Of a stretch of DNA of 9,148 bases, positions 1-6,628 are shown in pieces. Below the pieces are notes generated by a model that was given only the letters and a program-made list of their open reading frames with translations, made no database searches and was not told the DNA's origin. Source of the DNA: Candidatus Moraniibacteriota bacterium (GTDB taxonomy: Bacteria > Patescibacteriota > Minisyncoccia > Moranbacterales > UBA1568); assembly GCA_023261685.1 (NCBI GenBank), contig JAHFOM010000017.1:8252-17399 (forward strand), written 5' to 3'. The translations under genes were made by a program, and so were the position numbers. Position 1 is the first letter of the stretch. Each line of letters opens with the position of its first letter.

Positions 1-367
1 CCGTATTGCCCTCACCGAGAAACCCGAGCGGCTCACCGATCTCTACTTTGTCACCGATCCTTTTGAAACACGACCCGAGGTGAGCATACACTGAATAAAA
101 TACCTGACGAGTCTTCGTATGTTTGTGCCGAATGATGATGATATGCCCCCAATTGCCTTTTTCCGCCGTGCCGGGATGCAGAGCGGAATAGACAACCTTG
201 CCACGCCCGATAGCCCGTACGTCTGTTCCGGCAGGCGATACGCAGTCTTCGCCAAGATGAATACCCCATAAGACACCGTCGAACACGGTACGCTTACCGA
301 ATGGTGTGCCATTGACCGTGTAGTGTTCGAGAGGAAAAATAAGTTTTGAAGTCGTAAGATACGCCAT
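1..367 (-). CDS. M23-family (LytM/lysostaphin-like) metallopeptidase, partial
   Basis: The frame stays open for 122 codons from an ATG at 365-367 to the window edge, so the C-terminus is missing. The protein resembles the beta-sheet zinc peptidases of family M23, which cut peptide cross-links in peptidoglycan. Visible marks are the first zinc motif H37-x3-D41 in a GIHLGED context, a GxGxVVY strand at 55-60, a WGHxIIIxH strand at 73-81, the YAHL element with H96, and a GDKVxxGxPLGxxGxGN turn at 106-121. The final HLHFE-type motif would lie just outside the window, so catalytic competence cannot be confirmed. No signal peptide or membrane segment is visible at the N-terminus, so it may be a cytoplasmic or non-classically exported domain, or the true start may differ. 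No Shine-Dalgarno precedes the ATG and an extended -10 sits almost on it. The family call is fairly sure; the role is inferred. Confidence 0.8.
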   Translation of the reverse strand, partial: MAYLTTSKLIFPLEHYTVNGTPFGKRTVFDGVLWGIHLGEDCVSPAGTDVRAIGRGKVVYSALHPGTAEKGNWGHIIIIRHKHTKTRQVFYSVYAHLGSCFKRIGDKVEIGEPLGFLGEGNT

Positions 368-373
368 ATTTTT

Positions 374-382
374 AGTATACCA
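374..382 (-). promoter_or_regulatory. Extended -10 promoter of the M23 peptidase gene, possibly leaderless
   Basis: On the minus strand the sequence TGG-TATACT is an extended -10 (TGnTATAAT type, one mismatch in the hexamer). Only six bases separate it from the ATG at 367, so transcription would start on or beside the start codon. No ribosome binding site fits in between. No good -35 hexamer is seen at 16-18 bp, as is common for extended -10 promoters. Confidence 0.5.
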
Positions 383-397
383 TAGCAACCTCAGCCC

Positions 398-431
398 AGA
401 AATCAAAGCACCTCCCTTATGAGGAGGCGCT
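398..431 (-). terminator. Intrinsic terminator after the DUF378 gene
   Basis: On the minus strand, AGCGCCTCC (423-431) pairs with GGAGGTGCT (407-415) around a 7-nt loop, giving nine pairs including one G-U. The tail reads TTGATTTCTG, which is only moderately U-rich. It lies about 22 nt after the DUF378 stop and upstream of the next promoter, which fits a terminator separating the two genes. Confidence 0.6.
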
Positions 432-453
432 TCAAGCGACACGGGACCGACCA

Positions 454-672
454 TTACATCGCCGATGGTGCGGCGCAAGCTCTACAGTTACCCTTGTGAG
501 TCAAAATCTCATACACTGCCGAAACTCCGACGAGAACATAGACTACCCGAGAAGCGAGCATATCCGCGCCACCGAACAGCCAGCTAACGAGATCTATTTG
601 CAGAAGTCCGACCGCCAACCAATTCAACCCGCCGATGACCAAAAGAATAAATGTGATTATGTGTAATTTCAT
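454..672 (-). CDS. DUF378 family small membrane protein
   Basis: This 72-residue protein matches the DUF378 pattern: a first membrane segment at about 5-25 containing the GGLNWLAVGL signature (14-23), a loop with DLVSWLFGG (27-35), and a second membrane segment at about 40-58 containing a conserved-looking YVLVG-SAVYE stretch. The tail carries two cysteines (residues 63 and 66) in a CRAC arrangement. The function of DUF378 is not known; its members are small inner-membrane proteins and are frequent in CPR genomes. The ATG at 672 is the only sensible start, with AT-rich sequence and no Shine-Dalgarno before it. It appears to be a single-gene unit with its own promoter and terminator. The family call is confident; no role is proposed. 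Confidence 0.85.
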   Translation of the reverse strand: MKLHIITFILLVIGGLNWLAVGLLQIDLVSWLFGGADMLASRVVYVLVGVSAVYEILTHKGNCRACAAPSAM

Positions 673-722
673 ATATTTAGAATTAAATAATACTACTATT
701 TACTCAACACGGACATCGACCA

Positions 723-736
723 AAGTCACGTGACTT
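723..736. promoter_or_regulatory. 14-bp perfect palindrome, candidate operator
   Basis: AAGTCACGTGACTT is a perfect 7+7 palindrome with no spacer. It lies between the -10 at 752-757 and the DUF378 start at 672, about 10-25 nt after the expected transcription start. That position suits a repressor binding site. No regulator can be named for it from this window. Confidence 0.4.
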
Positions 737-751
737 GTCATTATCATATGT

Positions 752-757
752 ATTATA
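752..757 (-). promoter_or_regulatory. -10 hexamer upstream of DUF378
   Basis: A perfect TATAAT on the minus strand lies 79 nt upstream of the DUF378 start codon and just after the terminator of the efflux operon. No convincing -35 is visible at the usual distance, so the promoter may be weak or activator-dependent. Confidence 0.45.
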
Positions 758-781
758 CACCAAAAAAAGACCGGTTTTTGG

Positions 782-813
782 AAAAAAGCAAGGGCAGCCA
801 CCGTATCCGCCCT
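782..813 (-). terminator. Intrinsic terminator of the efflux operon
   Basis: On the minus strand, AGGGCGG (807-813) pairs with CTGCCCT (791-797), seven pairs with one G-U and a 9-nt loop, followed by TGCTTTTTT. It begins about 32 nt after the stop of the MFS gene and closes the four-gene operon. Confidence 0.65.
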
Positions 814-844
814 ACTTCTTCCGCGAACCAATGTTTTTCTTCCT

Positions 845-2326
845 TCAGGAAGAAACCTCTTCTGAAGATTTCCTCTCTTCGATTTTGCTGGTGTCTTTTA
901 AGAGCAGCGCGAGAAATGCCCCAAATACCGTTATGACCGAAGCTGATAAAAAAACTTCTCGATATGCTAGAATTTGTGATTTGAGTATCACTAATCCCGG
1001 AACCAAATTCACGAATGAGGGATCATTGATAACCGTATTTGCTCCAATCTCCAGTACCGTACTTTCGGTAACATTACTCAGAAGCGTACCGAATACCGCA
1101 ATGGCAACCGCTCCGGCAATATTTCTGGTCAAATTGAGTAACGCGGAAGCGATACCCACTTCATGCGCCGGGACAGAACTTGCCACTAGATTCGTCAAAG
1201 GCGCCATACCGAGACCCATTCCAACCGCCAGCACCATAAGTGGAAACGTCAATTCAAATGCAGATGTCTTGGCATCGAGTCCGGAGAATAGATAAATACC
1301 CAGTGCCACCAACGACATACCCAGCGCCACATTGTAACGCACGTGAATCTTCTGCGATAACCGCGCGCCTAAAGGAGCGGCCACGAACATCGTCAATGCC
1401 ATAGGCAAAAACAATAAGCCAGTCTCCGTCGCATCATATCCAAGATATGTCTGTACGAAAATAGGAAGGAGAAACATCGCTCCCATCATTCCGCCGAATG
1501 AAACGAAAGAGACTAAGAGCGCCACAACGAATGTCTGATTGCCAAAAAATTTCAGGTCAATCATCGGACTCGGATGATTTTTCTCAATACGGATAAACCA
1601 CAATGCGAAAATGAATATCAAACCGTACAGCAATACACTTTCTAGCGACATCCACCCCCATTCTCTGCCTTTTTCCAGAACCAACACCAAGCTGGAAAGT
1701 ACCACAGCCAACGTTATCGCACCATAAAAATCGAAACCACCCCGCTCTTTTCCTTTATCTTGTGGCAAATAAGCTAACACCATAAAAATACCCAACAAAC
1801 CGATAGGGAGATTGATATAAAATAACATTCGCCAAGAATAATGGTCGATCAGCGGTCCACCTACCAATGGGCCAATAACAGCGGCTGCAGCAAAAGAAGC
1901 CGACCAAAGTCCCAGTGCTTGCGCGCGCTGACCTTTGTCTTTAAAGTTTTTCACGATGAGTGACATCGCAGTAGGATACACGGCCGCCCCCACCAAACCC
2001 TGCAAGACACGAAAAAAAATCAACGAAGAAGCATTCCACGAGAAACCAGCCAAAACAGAAACAGCTATAAATCCCACAAAACTCCACAGATATATTTTGC
2101 TATCCCCGATAATGTCACCCAGTTTACCAAAGACCGGAACAAAAACCGCATTGGAAATAATGTACGCCGTCGCAACCCAGCCCGCTGTAGAAAGAGAGAT
2201 GCCGAAATCAGCGATAATTTTTGGAAGCCCCAAATTCACCACTGTTCTGTCCATCCCAATAAGCAGTGTTCCGAGCGTTACCGTCGCAAGCACCATCCAT
2301 GGTGAATGCTGTGTCTTTTTTGTCAT
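845..2326 (-). CDS. MFS multidrug exporter, DHA2 family (EmrB/QacA type, 14 TM)
   Basis: The 493-residue protein has the length and hydrophobic pattern of the 14-helix DHA2 drug:proton antiporters. Motif D1 is GMDRTVVNLGLP (24-35), keeping the membrane aspartate. Motif A between helices 2 and 3 is GKLGDIIGDSK (67-77), RVLQG (106-110) begins motif B in helix 4, and motif C runs as GPLVGGPL with SWRMLFYINLP up to residue 174, the hallmark of exporters in this family. It would export hydrophobic or cationic compounds across the cytoplasmic membrane using the proton gradient. It is the last gene of an operon with a MarR regulator and two membrane-fusion adaptors, the EmrR-EmrA-EmrB logic. The substrate cannot be read from sequence. 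The ATG at 2326 is preceded only by a weak GATGAG, 36-87 nt after the previous gene depending on how that gene ends. Confidence 0.9.
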   Translation of the reverse strand: MTKKTQHSPWMVLATVTLGTLLIGMDRTVVNLGLPKIIADFGISLSTAGWVATAYIISNAVFVPVFGKLGDIIGDSKIYLWSFVGFIAVSVLAGFSWNASSLIFFRVLQGLVGAAVYPTAMSLIVKNFKDKGQRAQALGLWSASFAAAAVIGPLVGGPLIDHYSWRMLFYINLPIGLLGIFMVLAYLPQDKGKERGGFDFYGAITLAVVLSSLVLVLEKGREWGWMSLESVLLYGLIFIFALWFIRIEKNHPSPMIDLKFFGNQTFVVALLVSFVSFGGMMGAMFLLPIFVQTYLGYDATETGLLFLPMALTMFVAAPLGARLSQKIHVRYNVALGMSLVALGIYLFSGLDAKTSAFELTFPLMVLAVGMGLGMAPLTNLVASSVPAHEVGIASALLNLTRNIAGAVAIAVFGTLLSNVTESTVLEIGANTVINDPSFVNLVPGLVILKSQILAYREVFLSASVITVFGAFLALLLKDTSKIEERKSSEEVSS

Positions 2327-2413
2327 ATATACTACTCATCAAAAACTATCATCTTGTTCACTTATCGCGAAGAGACTTTGTCCACAGGGGCTTGCACCGC
2401 GGCTTCATACCCG

Positions 2414-3100
2414 TTATTCCTGGTATACCCATATTTCAGCTGACATCCCGTTTTTCAATTCCGTATGTGTTGTCGTACTGAAACGCACCTTGACCACAAA
2501 AGTATTCGTTGGCCTCTTATCAGAAATACTGAATGCCAAACCCTTTTCTTTAGAACTCGGACTGACTTCATCCACTATACCTTCATACTCTTTGGAACCG
2601 AATGCATCCACCGTGAACACGACACGTTGTCCGACGTGAATATCCTTCAGCCCTTTGTCTTCTTCAATCGTCCCAAACACTCGCAAATCTGCTGGATGAA
2701 TAATGCTCACAACCGATTCACTATGACTGAATGTTTTTCCAATTTCATTGCGTGCCTTCACAACCAATCCATCTTCACGACTGCGAATAATCTCATCCCC
2801 GATCTGAGCAATGGGTTGATTTTTGGCAACCACGTCACCTTCCTTGACCCACAATGCCTCCAAAACACCATCGCTTTGTGAAGAAAGATTGATTTGTGGA
2901 GCTGAAATTTCTCCTTTCTCAATATACACACGATGCGACGTCGTATTCCAATACGCGACACCACCGATCAAAAACGCTATTCCGAGAATGACACCGCTCA
3001 CGATAAGCCGTATATCCGATGGGGTGTTTTCTTTTTTAAAAGATATCTTTTTTTCTGACATACGTGTCGATGTAGCTTCTTGCATAAAGAATATGTTCAT
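2414..3100 (-). CDS. HlyD/EmrA-type membrane-fusion protein lacking the coiled-coil hairpin
   Basis: This 228-residue protein has a basic N-terminus, one membrane anchor (about 31-51), a lipoyl-like domain (70-135) containing SQSDGVLEALWVKEGDVV (74-91), and a beta-barrel-like region (140-226) ending in the usual NGMSAEIWV strand. In standard HlyD/EmrA proteins, a long helical hairpin sits between the two lipoyl halves; here they are joined directly (PIAQIGDE...REDGLVV, 96-114). It would partner the MFS pump on the outer face of the membrane. The start is uncertain: ATG codons at residues 1, 6 and 14 are all possible and none has a good Shine-Dalgarno, although MSEKK at 14 looks most natural. 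The first ATG lies 2 nt after the stop of the upstream adaptor. The C-terminus may extend by frameshift to 2362 (see findings). Confidence 0.8.
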   Translation of the reverse strand: MNIFFMQEATSTRMSEKKISFKKENTPSDIRLIVSGVILGIAFLIGGVAYWNTTSHRVYIEKGEISAPQINLSSQSDGVLEALWVKEGDVVAKNQPIAQIGDEIIRSREDGLVVKARNEIGKTFSHSESVVSIIHPADLRVFGTIEEDKGLKDIHVGQRVVFTVDAFGSKEYEGIVDEVSPSSKEKGLAFSISDKRPTNTFVVKVRFSTTTHTELKNGMSAEIWVYQE

Positions 3101-3102
3101 TA

Positions 3103-4182
3103 TTAAAATTGACTGAATGCGACAAGCGTATCTTCTTCATTCACTCCGGACAGCACTTCAACTCTTTCTGATTGATCCTTGATACCCAATACAACTTCTT
3201 TTTTTCTTTGTACGCCATTTGTCACTGCGAGCACAAACGTCTTTCCATCATCCGTAAATACAGATTGCCGCGGAATGATAAGAGCGTTCTTATGCTCACT
3301 CTGAATCAACGTACTCTCTACTCCCATTCCGGATTTCAATACCCCATTCGGAGACAAGGGAGTGAGTGTAATTTTGTAAGCGGACGTACCTGAAAAAGCC
3401 GTCTCTATGGGATCAACGATAGCAACGACTGCCTCCATCTTGTCCAGAGCATCACTGTGCGTGCCGGTGTCAATGCTTGCTTTTGCGCCGACAGAGATGT
3501 TCGCAACTTCCACCTCTGAGACATACGCCTGAATTTCCAATGCGTCATCCTCTACCAATGCCATCACTGGCACTGACGCAGAGACTATCTTTCCTACGGT
3601 CAATAATTGTTTCGTGACTATCCCGCTCACCGGAGCATTGAGTACCACTTTCTTGGACTGCATCCCCGCATTGGCAACCATCTCATCAGCCTTGATAACC
3701 AATACTTCCTTGGCCTTCACGTTAGCATCAGACTGATTGATCACTTGTTCTTGCGCCTTTTCATCATACTGATTAGAAGACGATGATTTTTTGATACTTC
3801 GCAATTTAGCCTTTTGTGTGTCTCGTTCTTCCTGTGCTTGTTGTAATTGTGCTCGCGCCACACCCTGATCAGAAAGCGCTTGCGCATACGTATTTCCCAC
3901 TTCTTCAGAATTCAATTCTGCTAACACCTGTCCCCTCTTCACGGTATCGCCAACGTGCACCAAGACTTTTGACACTTTACCGGAACGCTCAAAACTGACC
4001 TCGAAAATATTTTTTGCCTGCACTTTACCAAAAAAACTGACGGCGTCCGCTATATCTCCTCTTTGGGGATGTATCAACGACAGTGACGATTGACCTTTTT
4101 TTTGATACAGGAAAACAACTCCCAACACAATAATAAGAATGATACATGAAAATGGTATCGCTATTCTGGTAATTTTTTTCAT
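3103..4182 (-). CDS. Efflux membrane-fusion protein (RND/MacA/HlyD-type periplasmic adaptor)
   Basis: The 359-residue protein shows the full adaptor layout: membrane anchor (about 7-26), first lipoyl half with the GKVSKVLVHVGDTVKRGQ turn (68-85), a helical hairpin rich in Q, A, E and K (about 95-178), second lipoyl half APVSGIVTKQLLTVGKIV (183-200), a beta-barrel (about 211-290), and a membrane-proximal domain with IPRQSVF and a final VLSGVNEEDTLV-type strand. In diderms such hairpins dock onto a TolC-type channel; in monoderms adaptors of this kind serve ABC or MFS pumps. It lies between the MarR gene (74-nt gap) and the shorter adaptor (2-nt gap), so it belongs to the same transcript. The ATG at 4182 opens directly into the signal-anchor; no Shine-Dalgarno is obvious. 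Whether it serves the MFS pump or another transporter cannot be decided here. Confidence 0.85.
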   Translation of the reverse strand: MKKITRIAIPFSCIILIIVLGVVFLYQKKGQSSLSLIHPQRGDIADAVSFFGKVQAKNIFEVSFERSGKVSKVLVHVGDTVKRGQVLAELNSEEVGNTYAQALSDQGVARAQLQQAQEERDTQKAKLRSIKKSSSSNQYDEKAQEQVINQSDANVKAKEVLVIKADEMVANAGMQSKKVVLNAPVSGIVTKQLLTVGKIVSASVPVMALVEDDALEIQAYVSEVEVANISVGAKASIDTGTHSDALDKMEAVVAIVDPIETAFSGTSAYKITLTPLSPNGVLKSGMGVESTLIQSEHKNALIIPRQSVFTDDGKTFVLAVTNGVQRKKEVVLGIKDQSERVEVLSGVNEEDTLVAFSQF

Positions 4183-4256
4183 AGACAGTATTCAATAATA
4201 AATGATATGTATCGAGAGCAAATTCTGGACACCGCGACAAACCAAGACTTCTTTCC

Positions 4257-4688
4257 TTATTCGGACAATTTTTCCAATATTTTGATGAGTGTTTTCTGCT
4301 CCGCATCGCTTAGCGTGCTGAAAACATACTGCATTTTTTCCGTTTTTTTCCGTAATGAGTGCTGAAGGATTGTCTTGCCGGTTCTCGTCAAACAGATAAA
4401 CACCGCTCTCCGATCATTGGTTGAAGCGCCTCGCCTGACAAATCCTCGCTTTTCCAATCCATCAATCAGCGTTGTCAGCGACGGAGGAGCAATAAACAAA
4501 TACTCCGCCACCTCTTTCATCAAAGGATGTTTATGTTCATCTATAAATTTCAGAGTTTCCAATTGCACCAAAGAAAGACGTTGCTGATCATTCCCTTTAC
4601 CCTTCGCTTGGCTTTTTTGACGCAAATTACGACTGACAGAGAAAATGAGCGAGATGATGCTATTCTCTGAAAGATGGTCCTTTTTCAT
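4257..4688 (-). CDS. MarR-family transcriptional regulator
   Basis: This 143-residue winged-helix protein is typical of MarR. It has an N-terminal dimerisation helix (about 8-25), a helix-turn-helix at about 53-83 with VAEYLFIAPPSLTTLIDGLEKRG, a wing with the conserved STNDRRAVFICLT sequence (89-101, including the DRR signature), and C-terminal dimerisation helices with the usual L-x2-LSDAEQ pattern. MarR proteins bind as dimers to palindromes at their own promoter and release when a drug or phenolic ligand binds. As first gene of the efflux operon it is the likely autorepressor of the pump. Its ATG at 4688 lacks a Shine-Dalgarno; an AT-rich stretch with inverted repeats between -10 and ATG is the probable operator. 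Confidence 0.9.
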   Translation of the reverse strand: MKKDHLSENSIISLIFSVSRNLRQKSQAKGKGNDQQRLSLVQLETLKFIDEHKHPLMKEVAEYLFIAPPSLTTLIDGLEKRGFVRRGASTNDRRAVFICLTRTGKTILQHSLRKKTEKMQYVFSTLSDAEQKTLIKILEKLSE

Positions 4689-4723
4689 AGTTAATAAAAC
4701 TTATTATTAGGTTTACTAACTAT
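4687..4723. promoter_or_regulatory. Candidate MarR operator
   Basis: The stretch between the -10 and the MarR start holds nested inverted repeats: ATAGTTA/TAACTAT (4687-4693 and 4717-4723), TTAG/CTAA (4707-4710 and 4716-4719) and AATAA/TTATT (4693-4697 and 4701-4705). Repressor binding here would block transcription, the usual MarR autoregulation. The region is very AT-rich, so some symmetry is expected by chance. Confidence 0.35.
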
Positions 4724-4749
4724 TATAGCAGGTCGAGAGAAATTGTCAA
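4722..4749 (-). promoter_or_regulatory. Promoter of the MarR-adaptor-MFS efflux operon
   Basis: A consensus TTGACA (4744-4749) and a consensus TATAAT (4722-4727) are 16 bp apart on the minus strand, and the -10 is also extended (TGC before it). This is the strongest promoter visible in the window, giving a leader of about 27 nt before the MarR gene. A promoter this strong fits a repressor-controlled operon. Confidence 0.8.
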
Positions 4750-4767
4750 GCACCTGCAATACGGGTA

Positions 4768-4807
4768 ATAGACAGAACATCAAGGCTACCGTTTGATAGC
4801 CTTGATG
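4768..4807 (-). terminator. Hairpin terminator after the LexA-like gene
   Basis: A perfect 11-bp stem, CATCAAGGCTA (4778-4788) with TAGCCTTGATG (4797-4807) and an 8-nt loop, starts 45 nt after the LexA-like stop. The minus-strand tail TTCTGTCTATT is only partly U-rich. On the plus strand the T-run is too far away. It separates the RhuM-LexA unit from the efflux operon promoter. Confidence 0.6.
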
Positions 4808-4851
4808 CAAGAATCCTTCATTTTTTCCTGAAAGCCTGTCGGGAGAGGTCC

Positions 4852-5502
4852 TTAATTCATCTTGAGCACGTCAATCACCTTGCCGTTGATGACGAAATCA
4901 TCGTCCTCAGTCAGGAAGATCGGCTTATGCTTCTTGTCGCTCGATTCCGGCAGGAGCACGATATTTTTGCCGTCCACGGTGCGGTAGGTCTTAACCGTCG
5001 CCAGTCCATCAATTACCACCAGCACCTTATCGCCATTATTGTAGTGCTTCCACGTCGCATCTACCAAAATAAAGTCGTTGCTCTGTATCGTCTTACCGGC
5101 CACCTTGGCCTTGTTCATCGAAGTACCGGAGACTTGGATGGCAAAAACATTGCGACTATCACGCACGATGCGCTTGGAGACCTTCAGATACCCCTCGATA
5201 TACTGGTCAGCAAACATCGTCGCCGCCCCCGCGTTCGCCATACCAAAAACCGGCACGTCGAGAAAGGCCTCTTTCGTCACGCCCTTCAGCTTGATACCCC
5301 TGTCCTCGGACGTTCGCTCGATATATCCCTTCTCCTCAAGCTCATTCAAATAGATGAAAAAACTGCGCAAGCTTTTGAGTTTGAGCCCCAAACGACCTGA
5401 TTCCGCCTGGATTTCGCGCACGGTCGGCATCATATTATTCTCTGAAAAGAACTCCTTGATCGCCTGCAACACGATTTTCTGCTTCGGTGTGAGGATTTGC
5501 AT
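4852..5502 (-). CDS. LexA-like S24 self-cleaving transcriptional repressor
   Basis: The 216-residue protein begins MQILTPKQKIVLQAIKEF, like the LexA winged-helix domain (1-70), including the PTVREI helix (26-31) and LEEKGYIER wing (55-63). The C-terminal half is a LexA/UmuD-type serine peptidase: an Ala-Gly cleavage site (A91-G92), the nucleophile S128 in a SGTSM motif, and the general base K171 in ATVKTY. RecA filaments normally trigger self-cleavage in this family, de-repressing SOS or prophage-like genes. It lies about 25 nt downstream of RhuM on the same strand and so is probably co-transcribed with it. A TTG at 5511 in frame could also be the start; the ATG at 5502 was chosen because it matches the family N-terminus, but neither has a well-placed Shine-Dalgarno. 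Whether this is the cell's general LexA or a locus-specific repressor is open. Confidence 0.85.
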   Translation of the reverse strand: MQILTPKQKIVLQAIKEFFSENNMMPTVREIQAESGRLGLKLKSLRSFFIYLNELEEKGYIERTSEDRGIKLKGVTKEAFLDVPVFGMANAGAATMFADQYIEGYLKVSKRIVRDSRNVFAIQVSGTSMNKAKVAGKTIQSNDFILVDATWKHYNNGDKVLVVIDGLATVKTYRTVDGKNIVLLPESSDKKHKPIFLTEDDDFVINGKVIDVLKMN

Positions 5503-5526
5503 ACTCTTCAATGTTAAAAATAATAA

Positions 5527-6480
5527 TTATTTTAATTTCTTCTGCTCGACAAACTTTCGTATCTCTTCTTTCACTGCCTTTTCCATTTTCTTATGAGAAA
5601 TCTTTCCCTTATCCAAAAGCACCTCCAATTTGTTTGCGCCAAGCATCTGATGCAAGTATGCAACCCAGTCTTTCATATGCATTATATTCTTCCGCTCGAT
5701 CTGAAACTCGGCGAAAGACAAGAACTGCTCTACCAGAAGATACAGCTGACGAAGCTCGGTGTCCAGCATATAATTTTTCGCCACTTCTGCTTCTTTCCTT
5801 GTCGGCTCCGTACCTTTCCAACTCGTCATCCCGAGATTTTCTTTCTTCCCGCTGATACGACTGACTACCAATTCCGCTGCCGTATTGCCGGTAATGGCAT
5901 AATGGAACTTGTTCTGCATCGTCGCGTAAAACTCCTTGGTAAAATCAGTTTTCGGATCATAATCGATACTGGTTCCAAAGATATCTTTTACCTTGTCATA
6001 CAGGTTTCTTTCCGATGCCCTGATTTTTCTGACCCTCGCCAGCCATTCCTCAAAAAAGTCATTCCGCACTCCGCCTTCCGCCAACCGTTCATCATTCATC
6101 ACGAAGCCTTTCACGATGTATTCCCGCAGTTTCTGCGTTGCCCAGATACGAAACTGCGTACCCCTGTGGGAATGCACCCTATACCCGACAGAAATGATGA
6201 CATCGAGATTGTAATACAGTGTTTCGTAGCTCTTCCCGTCTGCCGCAGTTATTCGGAATTTCCTAATAACTGAATTTTCCATCAATTCTCCCTCCAAAAA
6301 GACATTCTTGATGTGCTCGTTGATAGTGGGAATCGTCTTTTGAAATAATTCCGCCATTTGTTTCTGGCTCAACCACACAGTCTCACCATCAAGACTCACT
6401 TCAATCTCCGTTTTCCCATCTTCGGCTACATACAGCAAGACCGGAGTATCTTCTTTTTTATTTTTTTTAATATTGTTCAT
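5527..6480 (-). CDS. rhuM: RhuM family protein
   Basis: This 317-residue protein matches the Virulence_RhuM family over its full length. An N-terminal region with a predicted helix-turn-helix (about 32-66, TVWLSQKQMAELF followed by TINEHIKN) is followed by the family signature YYNLDVIISVGYRVHS and RGTQFRIWAT (89-115), a middle region with DFFEEWL, and a helical C-terminus (about 255-317). RhuM was first named in a Salmonella pathogenicity island; its biochemical role is not established, and members are scattered across mobile and defence-associated regions of many bacteria including CPR. The ATG at 6480 is supported by a clear AAGGAGG 13 nt upstream, the best ribosome binding site in the window. 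It is followed closely by the LexA-like gene and preceded by a promoter module shared with the DUF3800 gene. The symbol is used for family membership only. Confidence 0.85.
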   Translation of the reverse strand: MNNIKKNKKEDTPVLLYVAEDGKTEIEVSLDGETVWLSQKQMAELFQKTIPTINEHIKNVFLEGELMENSVIRKFRITAADGKSYETLYYNLDVIISVGYRVHSHRGTQFRIWATQKLREYIVKGFVMNDERLAEGGVRNDFFEEWLARVRKIRASERNLYDKVKDIFGTSIDYDPKTDFTKEFYATMQNKFHYAITGNTAAELVVSRISGKKENLGMTSWKGTEPTRKEAEVAKNYMLDTELRQLYLLVEQFLSFAEFQIERKNIMHMKDWVAYLHQMLGANKLEVLLDKGKISHKKMEKAVKEEIRKFVEQKKLK

Positions 6481-6493
6481 ATATTTATTTGTT

Positions 6494-6500
6494 CCTCCTT
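6494..6500 (-). promoter_or_regulatory. Shine-Dalgarno of rhuM
   Basis: AAGGAGG on the minus strand is fully complementary to the anti-Shine-Dalgarno tail visible in the 16S gene of this same window. It lies 13 nt before the ATG at 6480, which is long but supports that start. Most other genes here have no comparable site. Confidence 0.65.
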
Positions 6501-6517
6501 GATATTCGACCTATTCT

Positions 6518-6569
6518 GTTTACAATACTTACATATAGAATAATACACCATGCCCCGGAAACCTGTCAA
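6518..6569 (-). repeat. 52-bp direct repeat, copy 1 (promoter module of rhuM)
   Basis: This copy matches 7297-7348 at nearly every base: two substitutions in the first 32 bp, then a short stretch with two compensating 1-bp indels and one or two further changes. Both copies sit upstream of a minus-strand gene and end at the -35 hexamer, so the repeat consists of a promoter plus the start of the leader. The identity fades on both sides. Confidence 0.75.
6540..6569 (-). promoter_or_regulatory. Promoter of the rhuM-lexA-like unit
   Basis: TTGACA (6564-6569, consensus) and TATTAT (6540-6545) are 18 bp apart on the minus strand. The leader to rhuM would be about 55 nt and contains the strong Shine-Dalgarno. 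The identical arrangement recurs before the DUF3800 gene. Confidence 0.65.
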
Positions 6570-6593
6570 ATAGTCAATCTGTAGCGTGCTGGC

Positions 6594-6622
6594 TTGACTC
6601 TTATCAACATTTATGATATCCT
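6594..6622 (+). promoter_or_regulatory. Plus-strand promoter of the small-RNA candidate
   Basis: TTGACT (6594-6599, 5 of 6 consensus) and TATCCT (6617-6622, 4 of 6, extended by TGA) are 17 bp apart on the plus strand. It faces away from the rhuM promoter, with the two -35 boxes only 24 bp apart, so the two promoters are back to back. It is the only promoter facing the terminator at 6690-6720. Confidence 0.5.
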
Positions 6623-6628
6623 CTAGAC

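Noticed and set aside
735..1295. 186-codon open frame on the plus strand
   Set aside because: It lies antisense to the MFS gene, whose motifs are unmistakable. The translated sequence resembles no domain, and the frame has no ribosome binding site.
4927..5400. 157-codon open frame on the plus strand
   Set aside because: It is the opposite strand of the LexA-like gene, whose catalytic dyad and cleavage site are intact. It is a shadow frame.
6518..6569. Classical LexA box in the promoter module
   Set aside because: Neither the E. coli type CTGT-N8-ACAG nor the Gram-positive type GAAC-N4-GTTC was found in either copy. A link to the LexA-like protein rests only on proximity.
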